Of a DNA stretch of 64,000 nt, positions 20,715 through 33,184 are shown in pieces; positions within the stretch are counted from its first letter, which is position 1, and the number at the start of each line of letters is the position of its first letter. Both the position numbers and the translations under genes were made by a program. The notes under the pieces are model-generated. The model had not been told where the DNA came from and made no database searches. It was given only the letters and a program-made list of their open reading frames with translations. Where the stretch lies: the NCBI GenBank assembly GCA_947172415.1, contig OX359195.1:1984001-2048000 (forward strand). The letters are read 5' to 3'. This stretch comes from Chondrosia reniformis (lineage: Eukaryota; Porifera; Demospongiae; Chondrillida; Chondrillidae).

Positions 20715-21200
20715 TTGTTTTTATAGAAAACAGGGTCAGACATGACATGGTATAATTACAGTTGTCAGCAGAATTTGTGATCTAAACACTATATTCCCTT
20801 GTTTAGTGTATAAGTGATTCAACACTCTTTAAAACCTGGTATGATTTAAAACAACTTGTAACAAGGCTGTCACATGCTTTTCATGTACATAGGAGGAATC
20901 ACACAAGTATATATTATCTTAGTTACAGTATAGTAGTTCCTTTTCTAGCATATTTTTGGAGTTGGGTGTTTAAATTCTTTTATAAATGATATTCCTGTTC
21001 ATGAAGTACATATAAATGCATGTAAATATGAACTTAATGAAATATGAAATTTCAAGCTTAAAATTAGTTGTGGACATTACAACAGTGTGCCATGTTAAAT
21101 AAAAAGTAGTGTTCAGAGGGGACACTTAAGATGTGGAGTGAGGTAAACATCAGCATGTACCACCAGTCATTCAAAGTCGACTTTCTACTGTAACATTTAT
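20715..21200. other. Unassigned AT-rich spacer with P3 promoter remnant
   Basis: A TATA-like CTATAAAAA lies at about 20715-20725 (minus). Beyond it I see no gene and no clear repeat match within the window. Confidence 0.4.
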
Positions 21201-21209
21201 AAATGCAAA

Positions 21210-21345
21210 AGAAGCAGTGGAGAAGAAGAGAAGTAGAAGGAGGAAACTCTTGTATCCTCACCCAAAGCTCTTACTAAGTTTAGTTACCTTATAGGCCTTT
21301 ACTCTAAAGTAGACGTAGCATGTAAGAAAAAAGTGTATTTATTAT
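21210..21345 (+). repeat. Dispersed repeat R5, copy 1 (exon-like)
   Basis: Reads AVEKKRSRRRKLLYPHPK... and ends LVTL-stop, similar to copies at 46740-46990 (plus) and 53630-53870 (minus), which end GLVPL-stop. Similarity continues past the stop, so it could be a copied 3-prime exon with UTR or simply a repeat. Confidence 0.4.
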
Positions 21346-21570
21346 TCACATGTTCTTCCTGACCTAAACTGGTGGGAGTGGATGCTATGTGTGGTCTTGC
21401 AAGGAAACTGAAATCATATCTATAGACTCAGGAGGTGTGGTTACAGCAAGAATGAAAGGATCTTCCTCAGTTAGGGCCACAGAAGCAGCTAATAGTCTAC
21501 ACTATGGAACTGCAGCAGTAAGTGTGATTATGACGTTTGTAATTATATTATTTACTGTTACAATTAGTTC

Positions 21571-21632
21571 CTTTACTTCCTGTATTAGGTACATGTAGTT
21601 CTTTTTATCCTTTACTTCCTGTATTAGGTACA
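21571..21632 (+). repeat. Tandem duplication of a splice acceptor
   Basis: TTTACTTCCTGTATTAGGTA followed by CATGTA occurs twice, about 38 bp apart, so the acceptor of the VHVISP exon of NUP210 block A is duplicated. The second acceptor (exon start 21628) keeps the frame; use of the first would add in-frame or shifted sequence. Confidence 0.7.
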
Positions 21633-21703
21633 TGTAATTTCCCCTCAGAAGATTGAGTTTTTGAGATCAAAGGTTGAGGCTCTAATTGGCACAAGTATCT
21701 TGA

Positions 21704-21859
<156 letters not shown>

Positions 21860-22924
21860 TGATGACGTCATCACATATACAGTTTTACTGCCTGTTAAGA
21901 ATTGTACCTGTGTTATATGGATTAAAGTACATAGTCTTAGTACTGTAACTGAATCTCTACTACCCTGCATAATTACACATGGGTTTTACCCTTTCATTAA
22001 AGGTGGGTTGTCCCTATCAGAAGAGAAGGACTTTGTTGCCCGCCTGCACATCCGCAATACAGGTGTTGGTACCATTCACTTAACTGCAAAGTGTCCACTA
22101 GACATTTGTTCTCCTGATGGAGCAACATTCTCAGACCAAGTGCTAATCCAAGTTTTTCCACCCCTCAAGGTGCTCCACCCACAAAATGGCCACTTTCTAC
22201 TGCCACATCAAAGCTCATCAAGAATAATGACAAATCGGTACATTGGCACATTTTTGCATTACTTTCTATTGAAAGAATATTCCAAACACATGAACAAGTA
22301 GTCAGATTTTGACACAATTAAAATAACACTTCTAGACACAGAAATGCATAGATATGCCTGTATTGTAGGAATAGGTTTTTGAACTACGGATCTCTTCTTC
22401 CTTCTTAAGTTCATTGTAAGAGTCATAGATGCAAGTCTTCCCATTAATGTCACAGTGTGTTTCTAGAGTTGTGACATAGTCTGGTCTGGTCTCCTCTACA
22501 GGGATGGATCAGCTAGAATGAGCTACCAGCTACTATACCCCTCAGAGTCCGACACTGACATGATCGAACTTGCCACTAATGGATTGGTTACCACATCCAC
22601 TATCAATGGACATGCTGTTGTCATGGTTACAGCCTTTGAAATAGATTCAGGCTTCAATCAGTCTGTATCAGTGCATGTGGAGGTGTGTCCAGTTGGGTCT
22701 CTGTCCCCGACCCCGCCCCTCACTCTAGCACAGGCTTCACCCAATTACAAGTACCACTCCTTCCCTCTTGGGTATTCGGCTGACTTCAGTGCAGATCTCC
22801 ATGACAACAAGGGGAGGGTCTTCAGCAAGTCCTCAGTTAGCATGAAGTATAGGTTAAATAGGTGAGCATTGAGTAAATATATTAAATTTTGAGGAGAAAA
22901 CATGAATGGAAACAATTTTAAATA

Positions 22925-23245
22925 ACATACCCTATACTGCTATACCTCATATACCCTATACTGCTATACCTCATATACCCTATACTGCTATACCTCATAT
23001 ACCCTATATTCATATACCTCATATACCCTATACTGCTATACCTCATATACCCTATACTGTTATACCTCATATACCCTATACTGCTATACCTCATATACCC
23101 TATACTGCTATACCTCATATACCCTATACTGCTATACCTCATATACCCTATACTACTATACCTCATATATCCTATACTACTATACTGCTATACCTCATAT
23201 ACCCTATACTGCTATACCTCATATATACGTACATACATATATCCT
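22925..23245. repeat. 24-bp minisatellite in a NUP210 intron
   Basis: About 12-13 copies of a 24-bp unit TATACCCTATACTGCTATAC plus CTCA. It lies between the exons ending 22861 and starting 23282. Long open frames on both strands (IPYTA and YMRYSSIG repeats) are products of the period divisible by three, not genes. A shorter remnant lies at 31000-31080 in block B. Confidence 0.9.
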
Positions 23246-23519
23246 ATACTGCTATTATATAACATACGTTTTTGTCATTAGAGATGACGTAGTTAGAGTG
23301 TCTTGTGGTAGCAATAGTACAGTGACCATTAGAGCTTCCAAGCAAGGGGCAGCCATTTTGAGGATCTGGCTTAGCGATCACACCCAAATTGATGATTATG
23401 TAAGAATTAGAGTTGGTTATGCAAGCATGCCTCACCCAGCTGTGGTGCATGTTGGAACAATGATCTACTTCTCCACACATCTAACTGAAGGTGAGCTGTT
23501 GTGCAATGCAATCTAATTG

Positions 23520-24400
23520 TGATGCAATCACATTGATACTTAGAGTGCTATTATATGAGAAGAATGTTGTTGGTAAAACTAGCTGACATCTTCAAAGGAG
23601 TTGCAGTTGATTTGAGCTGTGTGTAGTGAAGTAAACATGTTATTCTTATTTGACAAAAAGTTTGTTACAATGAACAAGAAATATTCACATTTTAATTACC
23701 TGATTCTCCAGTGTACTAATTATAGGGTCTGCCTCAAGGAATGTGTCCGAACTGAACTTCTGTGTGTGTATAAATGTTTATTTAACTCTTTGATTATGAA
23801 TTATCTAATACAAGTTTGGTAATCACTTGTTGCAGTTGACAGTAGAGTTGCAGTTGACTGGAGCTGTGTGTAATGTGTGTGTATTTCTAAGACAAACTAT
23901 GACTATGACTGCATGATCAATGTGTGAAAGCTGTCTTAATCTTAATATTAATCTCAAATAGATATACAGTTGAATACTTACTTTGGTATTTTGTAACCAG
24001 TGAAGACACCATGAGGCCAAAATGAATTTCCAATTCTAAAGTGCTCAATAATGTCTTTCATAATATGAATAATTTATATATTTGTGGATATCATATCAAT
24101 TTAGCAGGGACTATATGCAGAACTTGGAGTCAGAGTGGGCAAAATGAAAATTTTCAAAATTTAGGGCAATGGTATGAGGTGTCATAGCTGTTTAGGGATT
24201 CCCAATAGTCTAGAGGGGGGGACAAAATCAATCCTAGGAGGGCAAATGTCCCCCCCTCTATGCTGCCCTGATACAGTATACCAGTGGAGTTGCGTAATCA
24301 CCATGTTCATTGTAAAGTTGGATTATGTGAGGGTCTAGTTAGTTTGAGAATTGAATAATTTCAGTAATTCCATTCTTCCTCTTTAACTGGTAACTTTAAG
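23520..24400. other. Non-coding left part of the segmental duplication
   Basis: No convincing gene. A 67-aa plus-strand frame at 23619 is identical in the second copy, but identity of the flanks makes that uninformative. Words such as CATCTTCAAAGGAGTTGCAG recur at 51820, 54840 and 63480, marking another dispersed repeat. Confidence 0.5.
24211..24260. repeat. Perfect 14-bp inverted repeat (hairpin)
   Basis: TAGAGGGGGGGACA (24211-24224) and its exact complement (24247-24260) with a 22-bp loop. Copied at 41607-41656. Possibly ends of a tiny transposon remnant. Confidence 0.75.
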
Positions 24401-24429
24401 CTAATTTGATATCCATTTATTACAATATG

Positions 24430-24665
24430 AACTATGACCTCTATGTCATCTTGTGTTGGTTAAATCTCTCTGTGAAACCAACCATGTCTGTCACAAGAAT
24501 GAGCTGTATCAGTAACACAACCAGCTCCATCCCAAAGTGGATCAGACCAGGCAGTTACACTAGATGTGGAAGTAGCGAATCCAGTTTTACAGTAAAAATG
24601 GTCACCCACAAAGTGCAGGAACATTGCTAAAGTCAAAAGGATCTTTGTCATTGGGCATCTTACTT
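24430..24665 (-). pseudogene. Family fragment, second-flavour C-terminal domain
   Basis: The minus-strand frame reads FVGDHFYCKTGFATS, SDPLWDGAGC and HSCDRHGWFHREI(EPTQDDIEV), then diverges; upstream it fades after the CP-DKDPFDF region with an altered frame. Both ends of the gene are missing. The duplicate at 41828-42063 has one extra T in a run (CAGTTTTTACAG). Confidence 0.75.
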
Positions 24666-24968
24666 TTAGATTGTAATCATCATCATTTATAATTGAACAG
24701 AATTGCTTGTAAAATGTATTTTTGATAGTTTCTAGATAGTGTATGTTTAAATAATAGTAGTTTTAGACATGTACCGTTTATGTATGTACGTGTATGTATC
24801 AAATTAATTGTTTGAGATTTTTACCCGTAGGTCTTCATCAGCAATGATATATATACAGCCATGTACAGTTAGGTATGATTAATGCTAAGACTGATCAATT
24901 TCCTAATGAAATGTTTAGTAACTACCACACTACAGTTTGTCTTGCCTACCTATGTTGACTTTTGTATT

Positions 24969-26024
24969 TCAATAAACCCAGATCTCCAAAAGGTCGGTGT
25001 AGAAGTCTTCGTCACTCCTTATTTCATCAGAGCACCACCTGACTTCTATGTCTTCTTGACTTGGTGCAATCTCACGATGAAACCAGCCATATCTTGAACA
25101 AGACTTTGCAGTACTTGAGACACACTGCTGTCCATCCCACAGAGGGTCTTCCCAAGCTATTCTCGTCTCAAAATGAGAACTATAGCCACTTTCACAATAA
25201 TAATTGTTTCCAACAAATTCAGGAATTCGGCTAATGTTATATGTGTCCAGATCTAGAGGGCATCTTGCTTCAAAATGGGTGTGTGCTTCAGCAGTACCGA
25301 CTGCCAGTGTCCAAAGATGCTTCCTTGGATTGCCATGAGTGATGGAGAGGCCATCAACATATGAATCATTTATAGTTCTTATCGGTGACTTCCAGAATGC
25401 ATCCATTGACCTGTAAGCATAACCTCTTGCATAACCACATACATGAGAATAAATTGTTTTCACAGGAAAGGTCACTGAAGAGCATCCTCCAGGAGCTGCA
25501 ACTGTGTAACCTGCTCCATCAACACTCCTTCCACAAGCTCTCTGTCCTGTGTTGCTGTTAGATACCTCATTAAGACCAATTGGACACTCTGCTTCTGGAT
25601 CAGTCATTTTGATGTAGGCCACTCTTCTCCAGTCACTACTAGTAATGTTACAAAGTGTTATTTCCTCTTCTTCAGGAGGAGGACAGTCTGAGGTTATGTG
25701 ATCCATCAGTTGGTCTATCTTCTCACACAAGGAACTGTTGAGCTCTTCAATCTTCTTTTGGAATTCTGCTCTTTCTTCTTGAATCAATTGTTTTATTTCA
25801 TCAAACTGTTTGACAATGGTGCTGGTAAGGTTTCCAAGATCAGCACTTGAAGTGCTGTGACACTTGTCATAAGACGCTTTTGCTAATATGGAGAAGAATG
25901 ACTGCCAAGATGCCATACTGGTAGAGTCATCATTGGGTGAGCACTGAGTGTCAGCTGTACTTGTGAATATCAAGTGACTGGCCAGTATAGTAAGGAGAAT
26001 CCAATTCCATTTAGCAGAATTCAT
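24969..26024 (-). CDS. Secreted coiled-coil protein with Cys-rich C-terminal domain (family copy 6)
   Basis: Intact 351-aa single-exon ORF. Signal peptide MNSAKWNWILL to TSTADT, coiled coil with QLIQEERAEFQ (one coiled-coil Cys replaced by Phe relative to ECQ in other copies), acidic linker, then the domain. It differs from copies 1 and 4 in defined blocks: VKTIYSHVCGYARGYAYRSM, TAEAHTHFEARCPLDLDTYN and SSHFETRIAWEDPLWDGQQC. It ends EIWVY, not EIWVL. About 97% alike to 42366-43421, which is its partner in the segmental duplication. The function is unknown. Confidence 0.87.
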   Translation of the reverse strand: MNSAKWNWILLTILASHLIFTSTADTQCSPNDDSTSMASWQSFFSILAKASYDKCHSTSSADLGNLTSTIVKQFDEIKQLIQEERAEFQKKIEELNSSLCEKIDQLMDHITSDCPPPEEEEITLCNITSSDWRRVAYIKMTDPEAECPIGLNEVSNSNTGQRACGRSVDGAGYTVAAPGGCSSVTFPVKTIYSHVCGYARGYAYRSMDAFWKSPIRTINDSYVDGLSITHGNPRKHLWTLAVGTAEAHTHFEARCPLDLDTYNISRIPEFVGNNYYCESGYSSHFETRIAWEDPLWDGQQCVSSTAKSCSRYGWFHREIAPSQEDIEVRWCSDEIRSDEDFYTDLLEIWVY

Positions 26025-26117
26025 CTTTTGGATCCTTTGAGTTGTCTGATGAGATTTAGGAGCTTGCTTCTCTAACAGTTAGTGGTTGGTTGAGCTGCAG
26101 CTACAGTGATGAAACTG

Positions 26118-26126
26118 CTTTTATAG
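26118..26126 (-). promoter_or_regulatory. TATA box of family copy 6
   Basis: CTATAAAAG on the minus strand, 94 bp before the ATG, followed by the conserved GCTGCAGCTCAACC block. Confidence 0.65.
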
Positions 26127-26479
26127 GAAATGGAACTAAAGTACCGCACCAGATTAGTGGTTTTGCTGTCATGGTTACTAATAGTACTAGGAGTTCCGTT
26201 GTTGTATATATAGTTACTGTATATACAGTTTGAACAGATCCATGTAGTCATGTTAAGGAGGATCATGACAGAGATAGAGGATCTCTTGTAGTAGTAACAT
26301 TTGTTATACTATAATATGTTGGAATATGTTGATGCATTCAGCTTGTTTGTGGAGAACAATAATAATAACTACTGTGTTACAAATCAAACATCATTTGATA
26401 AACTATGCACGGGGTCGTATATGCATTAGAGATATTGGCTGTGAACATGTAAATAACAAATGAGAATTGAGTAAGAAGG

Positions 26480-27760
26480 TGTACATCAACTTCCCATTCC
26501 ATAATGGGGACTATGTTATGCCATCAGGTGGCTTGTCATTTGATTGGTAGAGGCCTGATGGTTCCAGGCGAGATGGTAATTTGGCTGCAGATAGTGTCCT
26601 GGAGAAGATGTTATTCATGCCTGTATGTTTTATTTTATTTGTCTTGTACAATTTATGAATCCACACTTCCATTATCTATGATAATTTTATACGTATACGC
26701 ATATGCAGTGAGCGCAACCATGTTTGCATGCCATTTTGTAGTCATCAAATGGAAATTATATACAAACACACAAATTGGCTGTTTACCAGGTAAGTGTGGG
26801 GCTTCTCTAAATAGGCCCAATTACGTTATTCAAAACAAACCCATTGTTTATACAAAACAACTAACATACTCATTGTTTATGTAACGCTTCTGTATGGGGT
26901 TCCATAATAACACGTAGGGAATTTTTCGGAAAACTGTAAGTTATTTTTGACTTGTTCCGTAATTAAAATAAATAATAAGTTAGTTAAATGGATGATGCCA
27001 TGTACCAATGCTGAGTTCCCTCACTGAACTGCTACTGAGAGCATTTGGATGTGGTAGTTGGTGGACCTCTCTTGTCTCTAGTAACTGGAGCCAGTCTGTG
27101 ACCCAGATCTGGAGTGTGTGGAGTTGAAGATAGGTCTGTTTGTCCCTCTTTCTCTCCTCTGCCAAGGCCACCACCACTTTGGCCTCCTTGGTGGTGCTTG
27201 TCGAGTAAGAAGGTGCAGGTTACGTCCCAGACCAACAGTTCTACCACTGTTGTTATACTGTCAGGTGGCTTGCCATCTGATTGGTAGAGATCTGATGATT
27301 CCAGGCAAGATGTTAATTTGGCTGCAGGAAGATGTTATTCATGTCTGTACGTCGATAGAGTCTCTCTTCACTCCACCAGCAGCAGTTAAGTCTGTGTGTT
27401 GCCAAGCTGTTCACCTCGACTCTGCATCTACATAATATACAATCATTTGCTTATTGGAAAAAAGTAGTATCTATAGTCAATACGTTTTGGAGGTTATGTA
27501 CTTACAATAGTAATAAAGAATGTTCTATTCTAGATTGACTCATTTGTCAGGAATATGCAGGATTTATGCAGCCTCAATTTCTGTAGTAATGCTTTATGGC
27601 TTTTGCAATTACATGATCCAATTATAAGGTTAATGTACCTTTGAATGATTGTGCAATAATTGCCTGGTTTTGATGTTTTGGTGTAAGTACATATCAAAAT
27701 CTAAAATGTAGTTTTATGCTGATGTACTGTTGTAAGTTAATTTTCTATTTAATTTTGCTT
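26480..27760. repeat. Dispersed repeat R1, copy 4
   Basis: Includes the GGAATTTTTCGGAAAACTGT block near 26917 and a minus-strand frame VELLVWDVTCTFLLDKHHQG at 27180-27247. Duplicated at 43860-45010. No host gene is seen. Confidence 0.6.
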
Positions 27761-28090
27761 CCCATATATGCTCTTATCTGCACTCACATGTGATATGTAC
27801 GTACTTCAAAATGAATTACCATTAATAACATCTAGCGATTTAATAAATTAAAAAGAAATTTAACAACTCCTTTCAAAGGGTAGTTGCATGGCTACGGGTA
27901 GTTTAAACTTCATATCGGACTACTGTTTGCTATCTGTATTTTAAGAATTCTGACCCATAGGTACATATAGGTACATATAGCCATGTACATTTAAGTATGA
28001 TTAATGTTGAAATTGATCAATTTCCTAATGAGATGTTTAGTATCTACGTATAGTTACAACAGTTTGCCTAGCTATGTTGACTGTTGTTAT

Positions 28091-29136
28091 TCAAAGGACC
28101 CAGATCTCCAAAAGGTCAGTGTAGAAGTCTTCATCACTCCTTACTTGATCAGCACACCACCTGACTTCTATGTCTTCATGACTTGGTGCAATCTCAAGAT
28201 GAAACCAGCCGTATCTTGCACAAGACTTTGTAATACTTGAGACACACTGCTGTCCATCCCACAGAGGGTCCTCCCAAGCAATCCTTGCCTCAATCGTTGC
28301 ATGTAGAGAGCCAGTTTCACAATAAAAATTATTACCAACAAAGACAGGTACTATAGTGAAGTCAAATGGATCTAAATCTCTCGGACACCAAATTAGTAGT
28401 ATGAAGTTCACTATAACCAACTACCAGTGTCCAAAGATGCTTCCTTGTGTTGCCATGGGTGATGGAGAGGCCATCAACATATGCATCATCCATAGTTCTT
28501 ATTGGTGAACTAAAGAATCCATCCATTGTCCTGTACTGATAACCTCTTGCATAACCACATACATGAGAGTAAGTAGTATTCAGAGGAAAGGTCACTGAAG
28601 AGCATCCTCCAGGAGATTCTAGACTGAGACCACTTCCATCAACACTCCTTCCACAAGCTCTCTGTCCTGTGTTGCTGTTAGATACCTCATTAAGACCAAT
28701 TGGACACTCTGCTTCTGGATCAGTCATATTGATGTAGGCCACTCTTCTCCAGTCACTACTAGTAATGTTACAAAGTGTTATTTCCTCTTCTTCAGGAGGA
28801 GGACAGTCTGAGGTTATGTGATCCATCAGTTGGTCTATCTTCTCACACAAGGAACTGTTGAGCTCTTCAATCCTTTTTTGGCATTCTGTTCTTTCTTCTT
28901 GAATCAGTTGTTTTATTTCGTCAAGTTGTTTGACAATGGTGCTGATAAAGATTAGCACTTGAAGAACTGTGGCACTTGTCATATAACACTTTTGCAAATA
29001 AAGAGAAGAATGACGGGCAAGATGCCATACTGGTAGAGTCATCATTGAGTGAGCAGTGAGTGTTAGCTGTACTCGTGAGTATCAAGTGACTGGCCAGTAT
29101 AGTATGGAGAATCCAATTCCATTTAGCAGAATTCAT
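28091..29136 (-). pseudogene. Family copy 7, frameshifted twice
   Basis: N-terminus MNSAKWNWILHTILASHL at 29136. A deletion near 28950 removes NLGNLT-type residues and shifts the frame. The coiled coil and domain first half then read correctly to YSELHTTNLV, where a one-base indel at about 28397 shifts the CPRDLDPFDF frame. The last third is open to EIWVL. The second frameshift is shared with copy 9 (45386-46431), so it predates the segmental duplication. Block GSGLSLESPGG replaces GAGYTVAAPGG. Confidence 0.8.
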
Positions 29137-29219
29137 CTTTGAGTTGTATGATGAGATTTAGGAGCTTACTTTTCTAACAGTTAGTGGTTGGTTGAGCTGC
29201 AGCTACAGTGATGAAGCTG

Positions 29220-29228
29220 CTTTTATAG
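29220..29228 (-). promoter_or_regulatory. TATA box of family copy 7
   Basis: CTATAAAAG on the minus strand with the conserved GCTGCAGCTCAACC block downstream. Confidence 0.6.
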
Positions 29229-29259
29229 GAAATGGAACCGGATAAGTGGTCATAACCAG

Positions 29260-29715
29260 TTGTAATCAGTTTAATGGTATCAGTTAAACTGTGTCAAAAG
29301 AATGCAATTTTAAGTGTATGTAGGTGGGGTGTGTGTGTCGAGATGAGGTAAGTGGATTGAAATTGAAAGTAAAGAAGAAAATTTAGTGAGAATTCTTATT
29401 TCTACTCCACTGCCTCTCAATGACACTCGATCCGCAGATATTTAGAGTACATCCAAATGCTGACATTACATAGGTGTAAGATCTCAGTTGTGCACCAGAT
29501 TTCCAGGACTATAAACAATGTATGATGCTAACTATGTTTACATATATGCAATGTCATATAAGTCTGGTTTGTATATATTTATTTGGTAAGTTAATTATTA
29601 ATAATTGGATAGTCAATATGACTATGTTAGCAGTGAATGGATAGCTAATAGTAAAAATGCTTGATTTATATATTCCATGACATTGCATATGTATATACAT
29701 ATGTGCTTACAGTTA
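29260..29715. other. Unassigned spacer before NUP210 block B
   Basis: No gene or repeat match is seen. A preceding NUP210 exon would be expected here if the gene were complete, but I could not find one. Confidence 0.35.
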
Positions 29716-30464
29716 CAGGTCCTCGGGAAGAATCATCACAAGTGTACCACAGGAAATCCAGGTCTTTTCTCCTCTGAGCCTGACTCCTAAGGAGATATGG
29801 CTGGTTCCCAAGGCAACCTTCAAGGTACCCTCTCTGATAACAAAATATTATATATTGAGACTTAGCTCCGGCCTTCTCATGAATATCATTACTGGCCTGC
29901 TTATACAGTATATTACATGGGTGTGGCTTGTCTATTGCTCCACCTCTCTTTCATAAGGTTGATAGTTCTGGTGGACCATATGGAACAGACATCACATTTT
30001 CCATCAATGACAGAAACATTGCCAGTGTTGATGAAAGTGGATTGATCACAGCAAAGGTGATCAGTGATGCCATGGTAACGGGTGAATCAAGGGGTCTTGA
30101 GTCTGTTACTGGAGATATTGTTACTTTTAGTGAAGTGAGTTTTATCATATTACATACAGTATGTTTCATCTTATATTATATTGTATTTATATTGCAGGGT
30201 GTGGTATATGTTCATGTAATAAAGTTGACCGGAGTAAGAATATCAGTTCCTTCAACAAAGTTATTAGCAGAAACAGAAGTTAGTAAAACATTTCAATACT
30301 ATAAATGTGTATTGTCACATTCCATCGAAAGAACTTCTCTTCTTTATCAATTATTTGAAGAACAGATCTCAAAGTGTTTGAATATTCAAGAAGCCTTTTT
30401 GGAAAGGAATTTGAATTATTTGCTAATAACTTTCTTAATTACTCATTTACTATATTTACCTCTC

Positions 30465-30722
30465 CTCACCTCTGCTTAACTCCTTTTTCCTCCACTCCCC
30501 TCCTCTCCTCTCCCCTCTCCTCCCCTCTCCTCCCTCTCCTCCCCTCTCCTCTCATCCCTCTTCTCCTCTCCTCTCCTCCCTCCCCTCTCCTCTCCTCTCC
30601 TCTCCTCTCCTCTCATCTCTCCTCCCCTCTCCTCTCCTCTCCTCTTCTCTCCTCTCCTCTCCTCTCCTCTCCTTTCCTCCCTCTCCTCTCCTCCCCTCAT
30701 CTCACCTCTTCCCCTGCTCTTT
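30465..30722. repeat. Polypyrimidine tract (CTCTC-type) in a NUP210 intron
   Basis: About 240 bp of nearly pure C/T on the plus strand, built of CCTCT and CTCCC words, ending at the splice acceptor CTCTTTAG of the exon at 30725. Pure purine/pyrimidine strands with mirror symmetry can form triplex DNA. Long frames on both strands here are artefacts. Confidence 0.9.
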
Positions 30723-30724
30723 AG

Positions 30725-30883
<159 letters not shown>

Positions 30884-31596
30884 TGATGACGTGGTTACAT
30901 ATACAGTTGTACAGCCTGTTAAGAATTGTACCTGTGTTCTATGGAATAAAGTACATAGTCTTAGTACTGTAACTGAGGAGAAGACATGAATGGAAACAAT
31001 GTTAAAATATATACCCTATCCTGCTATACCTTGTATATGTACATATACCCTATACTGCTATCCTATACTGCTCTAATATCCTATCATTAGAGATGACGTA
31101 GTTAGAGTGCCTCATGGTAGCAATGGTACAGTGACCATTAGAGCTTCCAAGCAAGGGGCAGCCATTTTAAGGGTCTGGCTTAGCGATCACACCCAAATTG
31201 ATGATTACGTAAGAATTAGAGTTGGTTATGCAATCATGCCTAACTCAGCTGTGGTGCATGTTGGGACAATGATCTGCTTCTCCACACATCTAACTGAAGG
31301 TGGGCTGTTGTGCAATGCAATCTAATTGTGATGCAATCAATTGACTTGTAGAGTGATTTTATTTCCACTTGCCCTGGAAATCTGCTTATAAATTTAGTCT
31401 GTAAGAGACTTGATGGATTTGATAGTACTGTCTTTAATTTTTCTGCCATTCCAGACCACCCAGGAACATGGCTGTCTGGAGATGAGGGGATAGTTAAGAT
31501 GCAGCCTTATGGAAGTTCAGTTTGGAAGAGCTGTAAACACTGGAAAAGCTGTTATCTATCACAAAATTCCTAACATCATTGACACTCACACTGAGG

Positions 31597-31733
31597 TATA
31601 TCCATCCATCCATCCATCCATCCATCCATCCATCCATGCATCCATCCATCCATCCATCCATCCACCCACCCACCCACACATCCATCCATCCATCCACACA
31701 TCCATCCATCCATCCATCCATCCAATCATCCTT
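31597..31733. repeat. CATC tetranucleotide microsatellite
   Basis: About 130 bp of TCCA/CATC units in the intron after the NUP210 exon ending 31595. Confidence 0.95.
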
Positions 31734-33184
31734 TCATCTACCATACTGTAATAGGTTTCTCTTTGAAGAAGTGAAAAATGGTACTTATTTTTGCTGACTC
31801 TCTGAATGAGCGTAAACGCTTTACTAATTTCCTTCCAAGTTCCTCACAAAGCAGTGAAGGTTACTTGATGGAGGTGACCTTTCAAAGGTCTGATAATCAT
31901 CACTTTACACCTTTAGAAGTAACATCTATGAAGGAATGTAAGTACTACATGTCACTTGTCATAAGTCAAGTACATTTGTATGTATAGTATCCCCATACAT
32001 TAAGTACATATTAGTTATATTTTATACGTATGCATGGTGATTTAAATGATATATATTTTCAGTACTTTAAAAGTGGTATTTGCATTACTATTAAAAGAGG
32101 CTTATTTCACACTATATATTCTCATAGCATTGCTCTTACTGACAGTAACTGTCTCCTGTTCCTCACGCAGGTGTCCATTCACAAAGTGCCAAGCACATCC
32201 AACAGGTTCCATTCAGGTGTCACTTGTCCCTCACTTCCTCCACTGGTAGCTCACTTCCTGTGAACAGCTTCCTGAGGGCTGACCCTTATTTTGATGACAT
32301 CACAGGAAGGAGCTACCGTCTGCTGAGACCAGCTGAGGACAGCCTAAGGTAGTCTGACATTGCAAGAATGGATAGTCTTCGTCTGGATCTTCAGGTGAAA
32401 GCTGGATGCTTTGATCCTGTAATCTGCCCAGTATATTCAGTAAACTCAAACATAGTTTCAATACCTTTTGTGCCAGCCTTCGGACTTACATTAATTTAAA
32501 TTCAATAACTAGAGATTTGGTGATCAACCTTGAAGGAGTGGAAGAACATTTAACTGGAATAAGAGTAAGTCAACCGACTTCCTGATCACTTCTCCATTTA
32601 TTTAATGTTCTCTCTTGTCTGACCAGGTTTCCAGTTCAGATCCAAGTTTAGTTTCAGTAGAAAAACAAGGTTCCTCATCATTTAAGGTCTCTCTAGTTGG
32701 TCACCATATAAAAGAGTTTTCAAATGCGACCGTGAGATTTTTCAGTAGCTTGTCAGATCAAGAGCTCATTCTACCTGTGAGGTACACTGTTGAGGAAGAT
32801 GACAGTCAGTGTCCACCAGAAGACAGGAGAGAGGAGGAGAGGTTGTCTGGTGTCCCCAAACAAACTGGAGCACATCCGTCCACTGTCAGCTCATATATGT
32901 ACAACATTTTGTTGCTCCTCTTCACTGTTGCTATAGCCAGTTACCTCATCTTTCTGCTCTTTGTGTGCGCACAGCGAAAGAGGCCACTATCTAATAGCCC
33001 ACCGGGCTCCAAACCACCCACCACTCTTCCACCCTCTGGTAATCCACCATCCCACCAATCAATCTCTCCTATTGGACCTTTAAAGGCATCACCTCAAGGC
33101 AGCTATATACAAACTCAATATGGCGACACCCCCATTGTTTCCATGGCAACACCAACCTCAGCTTTCAGGAGGACATCCCCGTGA

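Larger units (their letters stand above)
23551..29250. repeat. Segmental duplication, copy 1
   Basis: Near-identical to 40947-46560 (offset 17396 at the left, a few bp of drift, about 17295 near the right). Contains a family fragment, an intact gene, R1 and a frameshifted gene in the same order in both copies. The left edge is sharp: TTATATGAGAAGAATG follows unrelated sequence in each copy. The right edge fades in the shared promoter region. Confidence 0.9.

Noticed and set aside
22906..23262. Open frames of IPYTA and YMRYSSIG repeats
   Set aside because: The 24-bp minisatellite has a period divisible by three and stays open on both strands by chance; it lies in an intron.
23619..23822. 67-aa frame identical in both segmental duplication copies (also 41015-41218)
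   Set aside because: The whole region is near-identical, so conservation says nothing; no motif, start context or splice evidence.
31494..31797. Frames with repeated HPSI or MDGW
   Set aside because: CATC microsatellite; only the short part before 31595 is NUP210 exon.
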